64,000 bases of DNA from the NCBI RefSeq assembly GCF_025506275.1, contig NZ_QYCP01000094.1:186001-250000 (forward strand), given 5' to 3'. Under the pieces are notes generated by a model, which did not search any database, was not told where the DNA came from, and worked only from the letters and a program-made list of their open reading frames with translations. Positions 53,294 through 61,895 of this stretch are shown here, in pieces. The position numbers were made by a program, and so were the translations under genes. This stretch comes from Brevibacterium permense (GTDB taxonomy: Bacteria > Actinomycetota > Actinomycetes > Actinomycetales > Brevibacteriaceae). Positions within the stretch are counted from its first letter, which is position 1. Every line of letters starts with the position of its first letter.

Positions 53294-54349
53294 TCATTCC
53301 TCGGGCCCTCCTTGAACCCGCGGGGGCGGATTCTTCCGCGCTTTGATCGTGACGTCGGGCAGCCTCGGCGCGGGCAGCCTGCCCATGCCATCGGCATTCC
53401 GACCGGGACCGCCCTTGCCGACATAGCCGTCGACAGCCCCGAAACGCTCGCCTTCGGCCTGCCATTCCTCGCGGTACTGGGCGATCTCCGAATGGGTGCG
53501 GCCGACGAAATTCCACCACATCACGATCTCTTCGGGGAATGGCTCGCCGCCGAGGAGGATGAGTCGGCCGGGTTCGTCGCCGCGGTTGGCGATGCGCAGC
53601 TCATCGACGCCGATTCCCGTATAGCCGATCGCTGCGACCGGCAGGTCGACGTTCTCCAAAGTGATGTCGCCGGAGTCGACGAGGAGGCCGTGCTCGAACC
53701 GGGGATCGACGGGCAGGTCAATGACTGCGCCCGGATTGAGACGGATCTCGGCACCGAGCAGCGGGGTGTGCGTGTGCACCGGTGACGATCCTTCGCCGAG
53801 GCGGCCGAGGAAGACGAGCATTTCCCCACCGTCGAAGGGCACGGGTGTGGGTTCGAAGTGCTCGAATTCGCGTTCGGGCCGGTGACGCGTGGCGTCGGGC
53901 AGGGCCAGCCACAGCTGGACACCGTGCAGCGTCGTCGTCTCCTCGGTCGAGACCTCGGAGTGGCAGATGCCGGCTCCTGCGGTCATGAGGTTGACCTCTC
54001 CGGGCAGGACGAGGCCCGCGTTGCCGCCTGAGTCGATGTGCTGGATGGCGCCGTCGAACAGCCAGCTCACGGTCTGCAGACCGGTGTGCGGGTGGGGTGC
54101 GACGTCCATCCCGCCGGTGACGGAGACATCGGCCGGGCCGTAGTGGTCGACGAAGCACCAGGGTCCGATCAGCGAGCGCTGACGCTGCGGCAGGGTCCGA
54201 CGCACGGTCATCGCACGAGGTCCGCCCAGCGGCACTTCGCGGGAGGTGATGATCTCGACAGGGGATCGTCCCTGCTGGTCACAGTTGGGGCCGGGGAGGC
54301 CGCCGGACTTGCAGACGATCTGATCCGGTTTCGTATCGACGTTGCTCAT
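53294..54349 (-). CDS. pirin family protein
   Basis: A 351-residue bicupin with the pirin metal site: His86, His88 (HPHTGLQT), His130 and Glu132 (CHSEVS). Bacterial pirins include quercetinase-like and redox-sensing proteins. The C-terminal cupin ends with a GEPFPEEIVMWWNFVGRT motif. The start overlaps the MarR stop (ATGA), so the two are co-transcribed. It is probably part of a redox/electrophile response with the AhpD-like protein. Confidence 0.92.
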   Translation of the reverse strand: MSNVDTKPDQIVCKSGGLPGPNCDQQGRSPVEIITSREVPLGGPRAMTVRRTLPQRQRSLIGPWCFVDHYGPADVSVTGGMDVAPHPHTGLQTVSWLFDGAIQHIDSGGNAGLVLPGEVNLMTAGAGICHSEVSTEETTTLHGVQLWLALPDATRHRPEREFEHFEPTPVPFDGGEMLVFLGRLGEGSSPVHTHTPLLGAEIRLNPGAVIDLPVDPRFEHGLLVDSGDITLENVDLPVAAIGYTGIGVDELRIANRGDEPGRLILLGGEPFPEEIVMWWNFVGRTHSEIAQYREEWQAEGERFGAVDGYVGKGGPGRNADGMGRLPAPRLPDVTIKARKNPPPRVQGGPEE

Positions 54350-54876
54350 GCCGGTAGCGTACCCCCGTGTGCGGCATCCGCCTCGGACGCGGTCTGCGAT
54401 TCGCCTCGACCCCGCGGGCGATGAGGCTTGATCTTCGAGACCAGGTCGAACAGCTGCTCCGATTCCCCCTCACCCAGACCGGCGAAGGCGGAGAGGACGA
54501 TTTCGCCGTTCGTCTGCTCGGCCGCGCCGCGCACGGACTCTCCCCGCTCGGTGAGGCTGACGCACACGCCGCGCTGATCGTCGGAATCGGTCGACTGCGC
54601 GACCAGCCCGCGTGCTTCGAGACGCCCGAGGATCCGGCTCAGAGCACTGCGGCTGACCACCATGTTCCTCAGCAGGTCGCGGTGGCGAATCCGCTGGCCG
54701 GGCGGGATGTTGATGAGCGCATCGAACTCGTTGGTAGTAAGTCCGTGTCGCCCTCGGAACGCCCGTTCGAACTCCGCCAACATGGCTGCCTGCTTCTCGA
54801 GCATCAGCCTCCACGCCGCGATCTCGATCGGTCCGAGCTGTCGGAGGATGCTGCTGACGGGAGACGCTTCGCTCAT
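54346..54876 (-). CDS. MarR-family regulator
   Basis: A 176-residue MarR protein: FRGRHGLTTNEFDALINIPP, LLRNMVVSRSALSRILGRLEARGLV (recognition helix) and STDSDDQRGVCVSLTERG (wing). It is the first gene of an operon with pirin, GNAT and AhpD-like genes. A TGTTG-N6-CAACA palindrome lies 78 bases upstream and a near-copy stands before the YcaC-like hydrolase gene, so it probably represses both. One Cys (in the wing) could act in sensing, but this is speculative. Confidence 0.92.
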   Translation of the reverse strand: MSEASPVSSILRQLGPIEIAAWRLMLEKQAAMLAEFERAFRGRHGLTTNEFDALINIPPGQRIRHRDLLRNMVVSRSALSRILGRLEARGLVAQSTDSDDQRGVCVSLTERGESVRGAAEQTNGEIVLSAFAGLGEGESEQLFDLVSKIKPHRPRGRGESQTASEADAAHGGTLPA

Positions 54877-54951
54877 GGTTCGCATCCGAGACGGCGAGCG
54901 GAGGCGGACAGGGATGACATGCGAGACGAACTCACGGACGAATCCTCACAA

Positions 54952-54980
54952 TTTGTTGCTTCGACAACATTTTCATAGTA
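54952..54980. promoter_or_regulatory. candidate MarR operator (site 1)
   Basis: Contains TGTTG (54954-54958), six bases, CAACA (54965-54969), followed by an ATAGT-containing stretch that reads TACTAT, a possible -10, on the minus strand. Twenty-three of 29 positions are shared with the site at 55831-55859. It precedes the MarR operon. Confidence 0.65.
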
Positions 54981-55152
54981 TGAATGATACTACCCGGAGA
55001 CGCATGCGTTCCGGGTGTCCCCTCGAGGCCCGGATGCAGCTGCGCATCATCCCCGCCGAACCGGCGATGCGGCATCCACGGGCGGACAGCAATGTCCGCC
55101 CGGCGCGAGGCCTCGACCGACCCACCCCTCAGGGACTCTGAGGTTCCGGCAA

Positions 55153-55794
55153 CTACTTTCCCGCCTTGTCGAGTTCAGCTTTGAGCGGGAAGTACCAATT
55201 CATGACCTCACGGAGGTTGTCGGAGTCCGAACGTGCCCAATTGCGCATGAGTTCGCTGGCGAAGGAGATCGCCGTGATCGGCCTCGCGCCGGCTGCAGCC
55301 ATCCGCTCGAGTGCCCATCGGTGGGAGTCAGGGCTGATTCCGCCGACAGCGTCCGCGACGGGGTAGACCTCGAACCCCTCGGCGAGCATATCCAGTGTCG
55401 GAAAGGTCAGACAGACCTCGGTCCACAATCCGGCCATGACGATCTTGCGTCGACCTGTGGCACGCACGGCGGAGCGGAAGTCGGAATCCTCCCACGAGTT
55501 CACTCCGGTTCGGTCGATCTCCTCGACTCCCGGCAGCTCCTTTCGGATCTCCTCGGCAGTTCCGGTATTGACCCCGAGGTCGACACCGACAGTCGAGAGG
55601 ACGACCGGCACCTCGTACTTCGTCGCGGCCTTGCACAGCGCGATGACATTGAGGTCGATGCGCTCCTTCGTCGTCGACTGCACAGTCCGATACTGCTCCG
55701 GCTGGTAGTCGATGATGGCCACAGCGCAGTTCTGTGGCGTGAGCAGAGGGTCGGACTCGGGGTCGCGAATCGGTTCAGGCTGGGTCTTGGGCAT
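55153..55794 (-). CDS. isochorismatase-like cysteine hydrolase (YcaC type)
   Basis: A 213-residue cysteine hydrolase: AIIDYQPEQ with catalytic Asp29 and GLWTEVCLTFPTLDML with nucleophile Cys128; VNSWEDSDFRSAV and VADAVGGISPDSH are typical of the YcaC subgroup. Substrate unknown. A near-copy of the MarR operator lies 37 bases before the start, so it likely belongs to the MarR regulon, although it is a separate transcription unit. Confidence 0.88.
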   Translation of the reverse strand: MPKTQPEPIRDPESDPLLTPQNCAVAIIDYQPEQYRTVQSTTKERIDLNVIALCKAATKYEVPVVLSTVGVDLGVNTGTAEEIRKELPGVEEIDRTGVNSWEDSDFRSAVRATGRRKIVMAGLWTEVCLTFPTLDMLAEGFEVYPVADAVGGISPDSHRWALERMAAAGARPITAISFASELMRNWARSDSDNLREVMNWYFPLKAELDKAGK

Positions 55795-55830
55795 TGTCGG
55801 CGCTCCTTGGGAGATGAGATCGGCACCTGC

Positions 55831-55859
55831 TTTGTTGCATTAACAACAATTCCATAGTC
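55831..55859. promoter_or_regulatory. candidate MarR operator (site 2)
   Basis: TGTTG (55833-55837), six bases, CAACA (55844-55848) and a following CATAGT, matching site 1 at 54952-54980 in 23 of 29 positions and lying in the same orientation relative to its gene, the YcaC-like hydrolase. Confidence 0.65.
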
Positions 55860-55877
55860 GGATGGACGTGTCCATAG

Positions 55878-56105
55878 GCTGCCGCGGATGCGCCTCTCGC
55901 GATTGTCCAGAGGCTGCGCAACTACGGCATTCTCGAGGTCGATCCGCACGAGGTCGTTGCGGGTGACACCGCGAAGTGCTCGACCATGGTGAGCGTCCGT
56001 GACATCTCGGTCATGGCCTCCGCCCTGGCATCCGGTGGGGATCAGGTCGTTCTCTCCACGCCTGGACGTTCACGACAACAGCGTCCGCCGCCTGGCCCCG
56101 GCTGA
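55878..56105 (+). pseudogene. glutaminase-like gene remnant
   Basis: A frame of about 75 codons between stops, without a start codon that makes sense. LAIVQRLRNYGILEVDPHEV, followed by CSTMVSVRDISVMASALASGG, resembles the C-terminal part of glutaminases (the QCSxxVTxxDLAVMAATLANGG region). The frame is lost after ALASGG and the N-terminal catalytic serine domain is absent. The remaining bases of this 338-base gap hold the promoter of the YcaC-like gene. Confidence 0.5.
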
Positions 56106-56132
56106 CCGACGGGCTAGAAGCCGTCCGTCGCT

Positions 56133-58463
56133 TCAGTCCTTCTGGATCTTCCCCTGCCACGGCCACCACACGCTGCGCCCGATGTCGTGGACGAGCGCCG
56201 GCACCACGAGCGATCGGACAAGGATCGCGTCGAGGAGGACGCCGAAGGTGACGATGAAAGCGAGCTGGAAGAGGAACATCACCGGGATGACGGCGAGCGC
56301 AGCAAAGGTTGCCGCCAGCACGATGCCCGCCGAGGTGATCACCCCGCCCGTGGAGACGAGCCCTTTGAGTACCCCTGCTCGGGTTCCCAGTTGCAGCGAT
56401 TCCTCCCGCACCCGGGACATGAGGAAGATGTTGTAGTCGATGCCGAGCGCGACAAGGAAGACGAACGCATAGAGCGGCACCGAGGGGTCGGCACCGGAGA
56501 ACCCGATGACATCGTTGAACACGAGCGCGGAGACTCCCAGCGCGGTACCGAAGGACAGCACGGTGAGCACCACGAGCAGCAGCGGGGCCAGCAGGGACCG
56601 CAGCAACAGGATGAGGATGACCGTGATGACGACGAGGATGAGCGGGATGGCCAAGGTCCGGTCCGCCTCGGCGGTGGTGTTCGTGTCGAGATCGACCGCG
56701 GATTCCCCGCCGACGAGCGCCCCGGCGTCGATGTCATGCACCCGGTCGCGGATCTCGGTGACCGTCGATTCGGCCTCGTCCGAATCCGCGACGGAGGTCA
56801 GGGTCGCTTCCAGCAGGACATTGCCGTCGACCTCGGTCGGAGCCGGCGTCTCCGGCTGACCGGACCCGCCCTGCCCAGCCCCACTCGGCATACCGCGCGG
56901 TGGGTCGGTCTTTCCGTCCGTACCGATGGACAGCGTCCCGCTTGGGGAATCGTTCGCGACGACAGTCATCGATTCGACCCCGCCGAGGCGACCGACCGCC
57001 TTCGCGGCATCGCTGAGCTCATCTTCGGCCACGACGATCTGTGCCGGGGACCCGGAACCACCGGGGAAATGCTCGGCCAGGATGCCCTGGCCGTCTCGGG
57101 CTTCGGAGTCGCCGAGGACGAAGTCGGACTGCGGAACTCCCGCGGCCTTGAACTGCGGGAGCGCAAGCAGCGGGATGGCGAGGATGATGACGAGCGTGAC
57201 CCAGATGCGGCGCGGATGTTCGGCGACCGCCTCGGCGATGCGGGCCCAGATCCCGCGCTTGGATGCAGCCGTTCCTGTCTGGACGCGCGGCAGGAAGGGC
57301 CAGAACACGGCGCGGCCGATGATCATCAGTGCGGCAGGCAGGAAGGTCAGTGCCGCGAGCATCGCCACGACGATGCCGATCGCCGCAACCGGGCCGAGCG
57401 CACGAGTCGACGCAAGATCGGTGAGCAGGAGGACGAGGAGCCCGGCGATGACGGTGCCGCCTGAGGCCGCAATCGGTTCGAGGACGCCCTTGAGGGCGCT
57501 CAGTCCGGCCCTGATTCGGTCAGCTTCGTGGAGGAGCGCGTCACGGAATCGGGCGACGACGAGGAGGGAATAGTCCGTGGTGGCGCCGACGACGAGGATG
57601 AAGAGGATGCCTTGGACCTGCCCGTTGATCAGGAGGATACCGGCATCGGCGAGGTGCCAGACGATGAAGATCGAGGCGGCAAGCGCGGCGACCGAGGTGA
57701 AGAGGACGATGACGGGCAGCAGCGGGGATCGGTAGACGATGATGAGGATGACGAAGACGGCGATGAGCGCGACGAGCAGCAGGATGCCATCAATGCCGGC
57801 GAAGGCTTCGGAGAGGTCGGCGGAGAAACCGGCAGGGCCGGTGACGTGGACGTCTGCCACGACAGTCGGGGCTTCGGCGGCCTGATCCGGGGTCATATCG
57901 GCGGCAGACGCGGTCGGGAAGGCCTTGCCGATCGTGTCTCTGATGGACTCGACGTCATCAGACGTCGTCGCCTGTGAGACCGGGAGGATGATCTGGAGAG
58001 CCTCGCCATCGTCGGAGGGAATGGCCGGTGAGGGATCGGCGGCGAGCAGGTCATCATCCTCGAGCGACTTCGTCAGATCGTCGAGTCGGGACCGGTCGTC
58101 GCCGGTGATCCCATCGCTGTTCTCGAGCACGACGATTGCGGGAACATAGTCGAGGTCGCTGAATTTCTCGATCTGCTCCTGAGCGCGCGTGGACTCCGCA
58201 GATTCGGGGAGGAAGGACGAGCGGTCGTTCGTGGCGACTTCGGAGATCTTGCCGAAATACGGGCCCCCGATGCCCGAAATGCCGACCCAGGCGACGAGGA
58301 GGACGGCGCAGAGAGCGAGCAGTGCCCCACGACCGCGGACGGGGCCCTCGGGGTGCTGTTGGGGCGCGGCAGCTGTGTCGGCGCCGTTTGCATCGTCACC
58401 GGCGGGACCGCCTCGGCGAATACGGGGGTCCGGCGGCGTCGAGGTCAGGAGGTGACGGGGCAT
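56133..58463 (-). CDS. MMPL family transporter
   Basis: A 776-residue RND-superfamily exporter of the MMPL type. After a 45-residue polar N-terminus there is one membrane segment, a soluble domain (about 75-215), a block of five segments with VVGATTDYSLLVVARFRDAL, a second soluble domain with a Gly/Pro-rich insertion, and a second block with ALGIDYNIFLMSRVREE. The paired Asp-Tyr motifs carry protons. Such proteins export lipids or small molecules; no lipid-synthesis genes are adjacent. It stands alone between a decayed gene and the PucR gene. Confidence 0.92.
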   Translation of the reverse strand: MPRHLLTSTPPDPRIRRGGPAGDDANGADTAAAPQQHPEGPVRGRGALLALCAVLLVAWVGISGIGGPYFGKISEVATNDRSSFLPESAESTRAQEQIEKFSDLDYVPAIVVLENSDGITGDDRSRLDDLTKSLEDDDLLAADPSPAIPSDDGEALQIILPVSQATTSDDVESIRDTIGKAFPTASAADMTPDQAAEAPTVVADVHVTGPAGFSADLSEAFAGIDGILLLVALIAVFVILIIVYRSPLLPVIVLFTSVAALAASIFIVWHLADAGILLINGQVQGILFILVVGATTDYSLLVVARFRDALLHEADRIRAGLSALKGVLEPIAASGGTVIAGLLVLLLTDLASTRALGPVAAIGIVVAMLAALTFLPAALMIIGRAVFWPFLPRVQTGTAASKRGIWARIAEAVAEHPRRIWVTLVIILAIPLLALPQFKAAGVPQSDFVLGDSEARDGQGILAEHFPGGSGSPAQIVVAEDELSDAAKAVGRLGGVESMTVVANDSPSGTLSIGTDGKTDPPRGMPSGAGQGGSGQPETPAPTEVDGNVLLEATLTSVADSDEAESTVTEIRDRVHDIDAGALVGGESAVDLDTNTTAEADRTLAIPLILVVITVILILLLRSLLAPLLLVVLTVLSFGTALGVSALVFNDVIGFSGADPSVPLYAFVFLVALGIDYNIFLMSRVREESLQLGTRAGVLKGLVSTGGVITSAGIVLAATFAALAVIPVMFLFQLAFIVTFGVLLDAILVRSLVVPALVHDIGRSVWWPWQGKIQKD

Positions 58464-58472
58464 GCTCTCAGG

Positions 58473-59621
58473 CTACGCTTGTTCGGCAGTATCGAGACAA
58501 TGCATGGCAAGCACGATCTCCGCTGCGATCCGGGGATCAGTGAGCCGTGCGCCCAGCACTCTTTCGATCTGCCCGATCCGGTAGCGCACAGTATTCTCGT
58601 GCACGTGCAGCCGAGCAGCAGACTCAGCAATGCTGCCGCCGCTTTCCATGTAGATGCGCAGAGTGGCAGAAGCTTCGGGTTTGGTCGTCAACGGGTTGAG
58701 AAAGGCGGCGACGAGTCGACGGTCGAAACGCGAACTCATTCTGGCGGCGGCCCATTCGACCGGACGCATTCGGTCGACGAACGCGAACTTCGTCCCGCGC
58801 ACTGAGCCCAGCGCCACGTTCGCAGTCTGCAGCATCTCGGGAACCTGGCTCAATGCAGTGAACAGACCAGACACTCCGGCGCCGAGAAGGCCCGGAGCAT
58901 CCAGGCCAGTTTCGACATCGAACTCCCCCGAGCACACCGCGGTCTGTTCGATCGCCGATGTTCCATACCCGGATTCCCTGATGACGAGTCCGCCCCCGGG
59001 AGGCAGAGCCGGTCGCGTCGGCTCGGAATCCCCACTGTCGAGACGAACTCGTACGGCCCGGATCGGCTCGTAGGGGACGAATCCGAAGCTTTCGAGGACC
59101 CGCCACAGCGCCGGTTCGCGTCCCGGTGACACTCCGGCCTCCAAATCTCGCAGAACTCGGACCGATTCCTCCCGTCGAGTGCTGATCGAGAACGATTCGA
59201 AACCTTCGAAAGCGCGCAGGAGCTTGGACATGACGTCGAGGATCAAGCCGCCGGCGGCGCCCTCCCCCTCCACGAACTCATCGTCGTGCACAGCGATGAC
59301 GACCACGTGATTGCGACTGCGAAGGCGAACAGCCTGAGCATAGACGTGCCAGCGACCGATCGTCGCGGACTTCGGTTCACCCCACAGTGCTTCGCTCGCA
59401 CCCGTGACAACGTCATCGTGAACCCATTGGGAAATGAGATGCGTCGGCGCCGTACCGACAGATCGGATGACCTCACCGAGCTCGTTGACGACGAGCCCGG
59501 CACCTCTGCTGAGTTTGGCAGCACGCAGAAGCGTCGATTCGAGAGGATCAGAGGAGTTCAGACCGCTCATCAGCTCGTCGAAGATCTGCTCTCGCGTCAG
59601 CGAATTTCGATTCGAGAACAT
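58473..59621 (-). CDS. PucR-family transcriptional regulator
   Basis: A 382-residue regulator with the PucR C-terminal helix-turn-helix (SIAESAARLHVHENTVRYRI) and a GGDEF-like central region. The start at 59621 is set by AAGGAGAG eight bases upstream; a longer frame lacks one. It is divergent from hyuA. PucR proteins commonly regulate purine, hydantoin or amino-acid-related catabolic genes. An 8-base-arm palindrome in the shared region is the candidate binding site. Confidence 0.9.
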   Translation of the reverse strand: MFSNRNSLTREQIFDELMSGLNSSDPLESTLLRAAKLSRGAGLVVNELGEVIRSVGTAPTHLISQWVHDDVVTGASEALWGEPKSATIGRWHVYAQAVRLRSRNHVVVIAVHDDEFVEGEGAAGGLILDVMSKLLRAFEGFESFSISTRREESVRVLRDLEAGVSPGREPALWRVLESFGFVPYEPIRAVRVRLDSGDSEPTRPALPPGGGLVIRESGYGTSAIEQTAVCSGEFDVETGLDAPGLLGAGVSGLFTALSQVPEMLQTANVALGSVRGTKFAFVDRMRPVEWAAARMSSRFDRRLVAAFLNPLTTKPEASATLRIYMESGGSIAESAARLHVHENTVRYRIGQIERVLGARLTDPRIAAEIVLAMHCLDTAEQA

Positions 59622-59666
59622 CAGCGTCTCTCCTTGCCGTCGCAGATGCCGGCCCATCAGCGGGCC

Positions 59667-59689
59667 TGCTGTCAGCAACGATGACAGCA
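59667..59689. promoter_or_regulatory. candidate PucR operator
   Basis: TGCTGTCA, seven bases (GCAACGA), TGACAGCA: a perfect inverted repeat between the PucR start (59621) and the HyuA start (59798). It overlaps the area where the -35 of a predicted hyuA promoter (TACTAT nearby) would lie. Confidence 0.5.
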
Positions 59690-59797
59690 CTTTGGGATTT
59701 TCACAAATACTATCGCTTCTTACTTCATCTGCTCCATTGACCTGCTCAAATGCGGAGGTCCAGTCTATGGAGAACACCTCAATCAAAGGAGATGACC

Positions 59798-61885
59798 GTG
59801 GCAGATCTACGCGTCGCAGTCGACGTCGGCGGAACGTTCACCGACATCTGCGTTTTCGACGAATCCACCCAGAAGATGAGGGTGACGAAAGTACCTTCGA
59901 CTCCGGACAACCCGATGGAGGCCGTACTCAACGGTGTGAAGCGAGCGAACATCGACCTTAGTCAGGTTGAACTCTTCTCGCACGGAACGACCGTGGCGAC
60001 CAACGCGCTCATCACTCGTAGATTCCCCAAATCGGCGATGGTGACGACCAAGGGATTCCGCGATGTCATCGAGATCCGTGATGGCACGAAGGACGACCTG
60101 TGGGACGCGTACTCAGACGTCTCCGGTCCCTACATTCGTCGCCGCGACCGATTCGAAGTCACAGAACGCGTCGACTACGCCGGCAATATCGTCACCGAAC
60201 TCGATGAAGATGAGGCCCGGAAGCTCGGGCGACTGCTGAAGAAGCGCGGAGCGACGACCATCGCCGTCTGCTTCATCAACTCTTATGCGAACTCCGCGAA
60301 CGAGATCCGAATGCGAGAGATCCTCACCGAGGAGCTGCCCGAGGCCAGCATCTCGACGTCGGCGGAAGTGCTGCCGGAGATCTTTGAGCACAATCGATTC
60401 AATACGACGGTTGCCAACGCCGTGCTCGGACCGCTCGTGTCCGGCTATGTCGAGCAGCTCGACAGCAGCCTGACCGACGACGGCTATGCCGGCGAACTGC
60501 TGCTGCTCCACTCCGGCGGCGGTTCGATGACGTCGGAAATGGTCAAGAAATTCCCTGTCCGACTGGCGGCCTCGGGGATCGCCGCAGGCGCCATAGCCGC
60601 CCAGCACGTCGCCGAACAGTGTGGGTACGACAATGCTGTCGGGCTGGACATGGGCGGCACCTCGACAGACATCTCGCTCATCGCAGATGGTGAGCTGCGG
60701 GAGACGAACGAGTGGGAAGTCGAATACGGCCACCCCATCGTCTTCCCCAGCATCGAGGTGCTCACAATCGGAGCAGGCGGAGGATCGCTGGCACACATCG
60801 ACATTGCCGGCTCACTGCGAAACGGCCCTCAGTCAGCGGGTGCCGACCCAGGTCCTGTCTGCTATCGACGAGGCGGGGAGGAACCGACGAACACAGATGC
60901 GAACCTCTGGCTCAACCGGCTGGGCACCGATCTCGCTGACGGTGAGATGACTCTGGACCGCAACAGTTCTCAGGCGGCAATCAAGGAGAAGATCGCCGAA
61001 CCGCTCGGGCTCGACGTCGACACCGCAGCCGAATCCATCGTCAAGGTCGCCAATGCGAACATGGCCGATGCGGTCCGTCTCGTGTCCATCCGCCGCGGAC
61101 TCGATCCTCGAGATTTCGCGCTCATCGCCTTCGGCGGAGCGGGCGCCCTGCACGGAGCGGATGTGGCTCGCGAACTCAACATCCCCTCGGTCATCGTCCC
61201 GCCCAGCCCGGGAGTCACCTCGGCGCTGGGATGCCTCCTCGTCGACATTCAGCACGACCTGTCACAGATGTTCACCGGCGTCGCGGACTCCGCTGATGCC
61301 GAATCCGTCGAACAGCACTTCCGCGAGCTCGAGCTCGAAGGTCGAGATCGACTGCGGCATGAAAAGGTCCCTGACGAAGACGCGGTCTTCGAACGCGGGA
61401 TCTCGATGCGCTATCACGGCCAGTGGAGGTCGCTGCAGGTGAAGATGGGATCGGGACCGAACGCTCTGCGCGAGGCCGTCCAGCTCTTCCACGAGGAACA
61501 CGAGAAACAGTACGCCTTCCGGCAGGACGACACCCCCGTCGAGATCTATCAGCTGCATCTCAAAGCGCTCGGCAGAACGCCGAAACCGACCTTCAAACCG
61601 ACTCCGGTCAGCAGCAAGGATCCCGGAGAGCCGATCGAGGTCCGCGATGTCTACTTCGACGGTCAGTGGCATTCGACGCCGGTCTACCAGCGCGAGAACC
61701 TCCCGTCAGGCGCGGCGTTCATCGGACCGGCAATTCTCAACCAGATCGACTCGACCACAGTGATCCCGCCGAATTCCTCGGCTGTGATCGACGAATGGTT
61801 CAACATCCGCATCGCATTGAACTCCGAGGCAGACGAGCCGGCGCTGGCTTCCGCCTCCGAGAAAACGACACAGAACGGCCTGTGA
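59798..61885 (+). CDS. hyuA: hydantoinase/oxoprolinase family protein, HyuA subunit
   Basis: A 695-residue HyuA-type protein with the ASKHA ATPase motifs: DVGGTFTD at the N-terminus, HGTTVATNALI, LLHSGGGSM, DMGGTSTDISLI and FGGAGALHG. With HyuB it forms ATP-dependent enzymes such as N-methylhydantoinase, 5-oxoprolinase or acetone/acetophenone carboxylase. The start is GTG 59798, six bases from AAGGAG; the ATG at 59792 abuts the ribosome site. HyuB follows ten bases after its stop. Substrate not determinable. Confidence 0.93.
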   Translation: MADLRVAVDVGGTFTDICVFDESTQKMRVTKVPSTPDNPMEAVLNGVKRANIDLSQVELFSHGTTVATNALITRRFPKSAMVTTKGFRDVIEIRDGTKDDLWDAYSDVSGPYIRRRDRFEVTERVDYAGNIVTELDEDEARKLGRLLKKRGATTIAVCFINSYANSANEIRMREILTEELPEASISTSAEVLPEIFEHNRFNTTVANAVLGPLVSGYVEQLDSSLTDDGYAGELLLLHSGGGSMTSEMVKKFPVRLAASGIAAGAIAAQHVAEQCGYDNAVGLDMGGTSTDISLIADGELRETNEWEVEYGHPIVFPSIEVLTIGAGGGSLAHIDIAGSLRNGPQSAGADPGPVCYRRGGEEPTNTDANLWLNRLGTDLADGEMTLDRNSSQAAIKEKIAEPLGLDVDTAAESIVKVANANMADAVRLVSIRRGLDPRDFALIAFGGAGALHGADVARELNIPSVIVPPSPGVTSALGCLLVDIQHDLSQMFTGVADSADAESVEQHFRELELEGRDRLRHEKVPDEDAVFERGISMRYHGQWRSLQVKMGSGPNALREAVQLFHEEHEKQYAFRQDDTPVEIYQLHLKALGRTPKPTFKPTPVSSKDPGEPIEVRDVYFDGQWHSTPVYQRENLPSGAAFIGPAILNQIDSTTVIPPNSSAVIDEWFNIRIALNSEADEPALASASEKTTQNGL

Positions 61886-61895
61886 GGAGAAGCCC

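Noticed and set aside
55878..56132. Toxin-antitoxin gene between the YcaC-like and MMPL genes
   Set aside because: No plausible start codon and ribosome site; the frame fits a glutaminase C-terminal relic better.
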